In this document: positions 8,348-11,771 of the stretch, piece by piece
How the letters are laid out: every line of letters begins with the position of its first letter
How positions within the stretch are numbered: the stretch's first letter is position 1
DNA from: Euperipatoides rowelli
Lineage: Eukaryota > Onychophora > Udeonychophora > Euonychophora > Peripatopsidae
DNA length: 11,771 nt
Reading direction: 5' to 3' (one strand)
Assembly: GCA_003024985.2 (NCBI GenBank)
Contig: PXIH01S0036894.1
Position numbers and translations under genes: made by a program
The notes under the pieces: model-generated
What the model was told of the DNA's origin: nothing
The model's database searches: none
What the model saw: the letters and a program-made list of their open reading frames with translations, nothing else

Positions 8348-8359
8348 GGGGGGGGGGGG
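8348..8359 (+). repeat. G homopolymer, 12 bases
   Basis: Twelve guanines in a row at the end of the 128-bp array, aligned with the G-rich part of the unit. Confidence 0.8.
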
Positions 8360-8526
8360 AAGGCCTTACCGGGTCCCAGGAAATGCCAGGTACTTCGGCT
8401 TTTTAGTTATATTTAATATTACAGTATCAATGTAAAAGTAGCTTACAACAACATTTCAGAAATACTGACTTTTTAGCTTTAAATTTCAATTCACAATTGA
8501 ATACAAATAACATTATAATGCTTTTA

Positions 8527-8670
8527 TTTTATTACCTGGAATCAAACTGTAACTAACCAAGCTCAATTTCCATTTCCGGAATATATGTCTTGGCCAAATT
8601 AGGGTTTATATGTCTTGGCCAAATTAGTTGGTTGGCATAACCTCACGACCAATATGCCTGCCAATGCTTC
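8527..8670 (-). mobile_element. tRNA-derived SINE, diverged, copy 2
   Basis: Second copy of the family at 6315-6440, same strand. The minus strand carries a B-box-like GTTTGATTCC, then upstream of it the shared CTTGGTTAGT segment and TGGCCAAGACATATA as A-box. It contains a tandem duplication of TATATGTCTTGGCCAAATTAG (8582-8602 and 8607-8627), so the A-box region is doubled. Shared sequence continues to CCTGCCA near 8660. The plus-strand T-rich stretch before 8533 stands where the A-rich tail would be on minus. Both copies look old. Confidence 0.5.
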
Positions 8671-8796
8671 TAAAATTGAATTTGACACTTTTAAGCGGAT
8701 TATAGCCTACTATTTTCACATCACAATATCTAATAATTTTGAATGCTGAGTAAGGAAATCTATACTGCTCTGCTATGCAAAAAAGTGGCATCTGCC

Positions 8797-8818
8797 AAAA
8801 AAAAAAAAAAAAAAAAAA
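8797..8818 (+). repeat. A homopolymer, 22 bases
   Basis: Twenty-two adenines in a row. This may be the tail of a plus-strand retroposon ending here, but no body was recognised between 8670 and 8796. Confidence 0.7.
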
Positions 8819-9453
8819 TCAGTTTTAGAGTTATATAATGTAATCCCACTATTTTGAACCTGCTCTTTATGATGGTTGCACTAAAACTGCCCTAAAATAG
8901 TAAACAAAGTTATTTAGTACAGCCCATAGTAGGCCTATCTACATTTAAAATCTACTATTATTGTTAAAAAAGTGGTACAACTTACTCAGCAATAAACCAG
9001 TATGTGAAATGTAGATACCACAATCTTGAAGTTACTGCACTGGGATGAGTCATACAATTATTGCTTTCTTTATACAGTATTTCAGTGGTTTGAAGAAAGT
9101 TATCAAGAAGAAAGTAACTTTTACAATATTATTTAGTTTTTAATGTTATTTAGTATTATAAGTGATAGTGTACAACATGTTTAAAGTGATTATCCAATTA
9201 GTAAAAGGACACTACACTTAAAAAATTAGCTTTATCTGCCAAACATAAAGACATAATATGTAATTACACAAAGTGAGTTAATGCTGGCATCTAGCAGTTC
9301 TATTCATCTCCAACAATGCTCAGCTTTAGGTACTAATAAAACATCTGTAATTAGGGTATGAATGAATTATTATACTAGACTGTCCATTTCAATTTGATGG
9401 TGACTGCTAGTTAAACACATCAGAGAACATGACTATTATATTTTTAGAATCTG
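8819..9453. other. AT-rich DNA without recognisable gene
   Basis: No convincing frame or repeat was seen. Confidence 0.45.
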
Positions 9454-9790
9454 GTTCAATGATTTGATGATAATCCAGTTTCTACAGTGATTGATGAGGA
9501 TAACACCAACTTTGAGATAAGTGGTAAGAATTTTGATTTGGAAATTTGTAATGTTGAGAAAATTAACATAGATGGAAATGAAATAGTGTTATAGTAAGCT
9601 AACAGTTTATATGGTCTCTCCTATTACTGAAAATAAACACTACCTACCAATGTTTTGTCTAATGATACAAACAGTCCTAGTCTTAATTCAGAAAATATAA
9701 TTTGTAGAAAAAGAAAAAAAAAAGAAGCAACATTGATGTAAATGAAAATAATGTTTTGAGAAAACAAGCAATAATTGAAAAAATATCCCG
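9454..9790 (+). pseudogene. Coding-like trace, possibly 5' part of the downstream pseudogene
   Basis: A 42-codon stretch (about 9468-9593) reads as an acidic peptide including STVIDEDNTNFEISGKNFDL. After a stop, a second stretch near 9650-9790 includes NTNSPSLNSENIICRKRKKK and, one frame over, NIDVNENNVLRKQ. Charged, low-complexity N-terminal regions with basic clusters occur in proteins of the DUF7869-like group, and the strand agrees with the pseudogene at 10777. I have no direct motif match, so this is inference. It could equally be an unrelated fragment or chance. Confidence 0.25.
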
Positions 9791-10337
9791 TTCTACCAGG
9801 TTGTAGTGATATGGAACACCTATTTTTGATATTTTTATTGTTTAAATTACTATAAAAACATATTATTTTTGTTATTCATATGTTATTTGCTATTTGGAAA
9901 ATAAGATGTTTATGGGTATTTGAGGGAATCAAGAGCTGATTCCATGGAACTATTATATTGTTAAATATAAAAAAAATGTATAGGCTACATATTATGAAAG
10001 TCAATTTTTAATGTTTGATGCCTTCTGGAGTAACAGGTGTATCCCTACAATGGAGATAATTGTAGAAAGAAACAAAAAATGTATTTATGTATTAATAATT
10101 GCTAAGAAAGACATAAAGGGATTAGAATATAAATTTTATAACTAATGAAGTGTGGAAGGTTTGACTGAGTTGATTATGGAAATCATTAGTTGTAATATTG
10201 TCATGCTGTATATCACTAATTTTTAGTTTCAATTTATTGACACCCAGAAAAAATGGGGTTGATGTATGTTTTATTTTTTGTTTTAATAAATTAAAAGGGG
10301 CGGTGAAACTCCTTAGTACAAAAATAAATAAATGTAC
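9791..10337. other. AT-rich DNA without recognisable gene
   Basis: No motif-bearing frame was seen. The segment ends at the left target-site duplication of the SINE (10322-10337). Confidence 0.4.
10322..10337 (+). repeat. Target-site duplication, left copy
   Basis: AAATAAATAAATGTAC, repeated exactly at 10665-10680 on the other side of the SINE. Part of the match is simple AAAT repeat; the GTAC end is the informative part. Confidence 0.7.
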
Positions 10338-10664
10338 TACTCAGGTGGTTCAGTGGCTTTTCAATTGCCACACGAGCTAGTGCATATATACGGGGTCGGG
10401 GTTTGATCCTGGGCAGCCCCGGGGCTGAGGGATGACGAAATTGTACAGCTCTGGAGAAAAAGGAGAATTTTTCTCGTTGTAGGAAACTAAGAAGCAGAAT
10501 TTTAGAATGAAAAATATATTTATGGTGGACCTTTAAACTGGAAACAGGACAAAGCATCATTGTTGTATCCAGTACAGAAGATTTGTAAATGATACATTGT
10601 AAATAGTGTAAATAAAGAGGAGCTTCACCCAGAGAGGTGAAGTAAATTTAAAAAATAAATAAAT
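10338..10664 (+). mobile_element. tRNA-derived SINE with tail and target-site duplication
   Basis: A short retroposon transcribed by RNA polymerase III. A-box-like TGGTTCAGTGG lies at 10346-10356 and B-box-like GGTTTGATCC at 10400-10409, 54 bases apart. The A-box starts 8 bases after the left duplication, as in a tRNA-derived 5' end. A perfect 14-base palindrome, CAGCCCCGGGGCTG (10414-10427), follows the B-box. The body then runs about 200 bases of non-tRNA sequence to a 3' hairpin (CTTCACC 10623-10629, GGTGAAG 10636-10642) and an AAAT tail. The 16-base flanking duplication fits LINE-driven target-primed insertion. It encodes no protein. The intact duplication suggests it is younger than the other elements here. 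Confidence 0.8.
10623..10642 (+). repeat. SINE 3' terminal hairpin
   Basis: A 7-base-pair stem with a 6-base loop just before the AAAT tail. In several SINE/LINE pairs a 3' stem-loop is recognised by the partner reverse transcriptase; this role is inferred here. Confidence 0.6.
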
Positions 10665-10680
10665 AAATAAATAAATGTAC
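10665..10680 (+). repeat. Target-site duplication, right copy
   Basis: Exact repeat of 10322-10337, merging on its left with the AAAT tail of the SINE. Confidence 0.7.
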
Positions 10681-10776
10681 AACTAAAATAAATGAAACTG
10701 TCGAAAAGTGGATAATGAACAGCTCTGGGCTCTTCTTGGACTGAGAGAAGAAACTTAATATTGCATTTATGTAAAA

Positions 10777-11771
10777 GACTAGATAAACAATGTCGAGTTT
10801 GAAATTTGCAAACCATTTTTCTTAACTACATTGGGATGCCATAAAACAACAAAGTTTAAATAATGTCCAAAACACCAAAGATATTATTCAGAAACCTATG
10901 ATAGATAATAGAAGGAAACGACATTCAAACACTTGAGGTCCATGAATTCTAATTGATGATCACATTATCGTGAGCATGCTCTAAATGAGACTTGCCAAGT
11001 GATATTAGCTGAGTTTTATGCACTCAAATTTTAAACAAAAATAGCCACATTTAAAATTTCATATGAATTGTATCAAAGACAAGTGAAAAAAAAACATATT
11101 GTTTGTTAGGTTTGGTGACAATAAACTACATAAACTTAAGGATGTAAATAGTTTAAGAAATGACTGTGAGACTTGTCAATCATAGAAAGCACCCATAACA
11201 TTGGCAAACGACTCACAGCTCATACAGAGAAGATATCAAAGATCAGGATACTGTATTATTTACTGCAGACCTTCAGAAAATTACAATGCTACCTGAAAAG
11301 ACACTTATAAACATGTTTTGTTTACTCAGAGACTTGAAGATTACCATGAAACATTTACATGCTCCTTACCAAAAGACGAATTCTTGAAATTAATTATATG
11401 GTTAGACAATTGCACTGTCCAGAATAAAAATTGGTCTTTATTTTATAGTAAAAATGGTAAACTTCACTCATCACTGATATCCAAACATATGAAATCCAAT
11501 TAGTTTATTTTGAACTGAGACACTCATTTATGTCAGCTGATAGCTTTCACCATTTATTATAGGTGGAATTGCCAATGAAACATCAAGGGATAACTTATGA
11601 TTATGACGATTTTATCAAGGCAGATGGAGAACTCAAATGCTCAAGATATTCTAGTTAACTTCATCAACTTCTATGAATGGAAAGACTTTACATCACAGGT
11701 AAAGTTAAAGTATAGTGAAGACAGATTTATTTGAAAGACATTGTACATATTAAAGCTGTTTGAGGACAATT
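10777..11771 (+). pseudogene. DUF7869-like repeat-family protein, frameshifted and truncated
   Basis: Broken copy of a multi-copy invertebrate protein family whose members share an ADLQK...MLP, HETF, W-x-D-N-C-x-x-Q-N-K-N-W and F-x-SADSFHH order. The molecular function is not established; an origin as a mobile element is likely. Reading across frames: EICKPFFLTTLG (from 10801), SHYREHALN (about 10960), SYELYQ (about 11063), C-x2-C in NDCETCQS (cysteine codons 11165 and 11174), ADLQKITMLP (11264-11293), FTQRLEDYHETF (about 11321-11356), IIWLDNCTVQNKNWSL (about 11390-11440), YFELRHSFMSADSFHH (about 11505-11553), YDYDDF, FYEWKDFTSQ, and KDIVHIK near 11745. At least five frame changes and several stops are seen. 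The spacing between HETF and WLDNC is about 15 residues, much shorter than I expect for the family, which implies an internal deletion. The 3' end lies beyond the window. Confidence 0.7.

Larger units (their letters stand above)
7840..8360 (+). repeat. 128-bp tandem repeat array, about four units
   Basis: Units begin with GCATACTTCCCAACATGGCAC at 7840, 7968, 8096 and 8224, a spacing of exactly 128 bases each time. Each unit carries GGTTGCATAGTGTAGACA and a G-rich stretch, GGGGGTGGGGTGAG. Differences are mostly substitutions. The fourth unit follows the consensus to about 8280, then changes into a local inversion and a diverged remnant ending in a run of 12 Gs (8348-8359). It is a minisatellite, or the internal repeat of a larger transposon. 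No spacers differ between units, so it is not a CRISPR array. Confidence 0.85.

Noticed and set aside
7840-8360. CRISPR array
   Set aside because: The repeated unit is the whole 128-bp period, without distinct spacers, and the setting is eukaryotic.
9454-9470. Splice acceptor-like T-rich stretch followed by TTTTTAG before the coding-like trace
   Set aside because: T-rich sequence followed by AG is common in this composition, and the frame after it meets a stop almost at once.
10338-10420. Intact tRNA gene at the SINE head
   Set aside because: The boxes are present, but the arms do not form a good cloverleaf, the A-to-B spacing is longer than in most tRNAs, and the sequence continues into a SINE body with target-site duplications.
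10198-10816. Open frames at 10198-10380, 10291-10560 (minus) and 10625-10816 (minus)
   Set aside because: They lie across or antisense to the SINE and its flanks, end in simple repeat, and show no protein motif.

Overview
The window looks like intergenic or intronic DNA from an invertebrate animal. It is strongly A+T-rich by eye, has many homopolymer and short tandem tracts, and holds no intact open reading frame longer than about 100 codons. I see no intact host gene, rRNA, canonical tRNA or CRISPR array. What can be recognised is a dense set of broken transposable elements. The organism call rests on the element types: LINE fragments, tRNA-derived SINEs, foldback and short inverted-repeat DNA elements, and a decayed gene of a DUF7869-like protein family that I know mainly from insects and other invertebrates. 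I would not name a species.

Layout. 1-533: 3' end of a LINE-type retrotransposon on + (decayed C-terminal coding part, 3' UTR, A tail). 534-1200: unremarkable AT-rich DNA. 1200-1474: an unexplained GC-richer island. 1475-2680: nothing recognisable. 2684-3852: a second related LINE fragment on the minus strand, whose 3' end may be a hairpin plus (AAAT)n tail near 2684-2717. 3869-4065: an almost full-length palindrome. Its centre carries a 38-bp hairpin that recurs at 4278-4315. 5162-6294: a large compound foldback element, with 80-bp near-identical ends, a second nested pair of 105-bp inverted arms and 65-bp internal tandem units. 6315-6440 and 8527-8670: two diverged minus-strand copies of one tRNA-like SINE family. 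7186-7732: an inverted-repeat element with a repeated GAGAATGTGAC motif. 7840-8360: a tandem array with an exact 128-bp period. 10338-10664: a plus-strand tRNA-derived SINE flanked by a 16-bp target-site duplication. 10777-11771: a frameshifted, internally deleted DUF7869-like pseudogene that runs off the window edge; diffuse coding-like traces at 9454-9790 might be its 5' part.

These parts do not work together as a pathway. The window records successive insertion and decay. The most unusual objects are the two foldback structures, which show repeated inversion or duplication inside elements, and the 128-bp array, whose last unit breaks down at a local inversion. I found no convincing new biochemical system.
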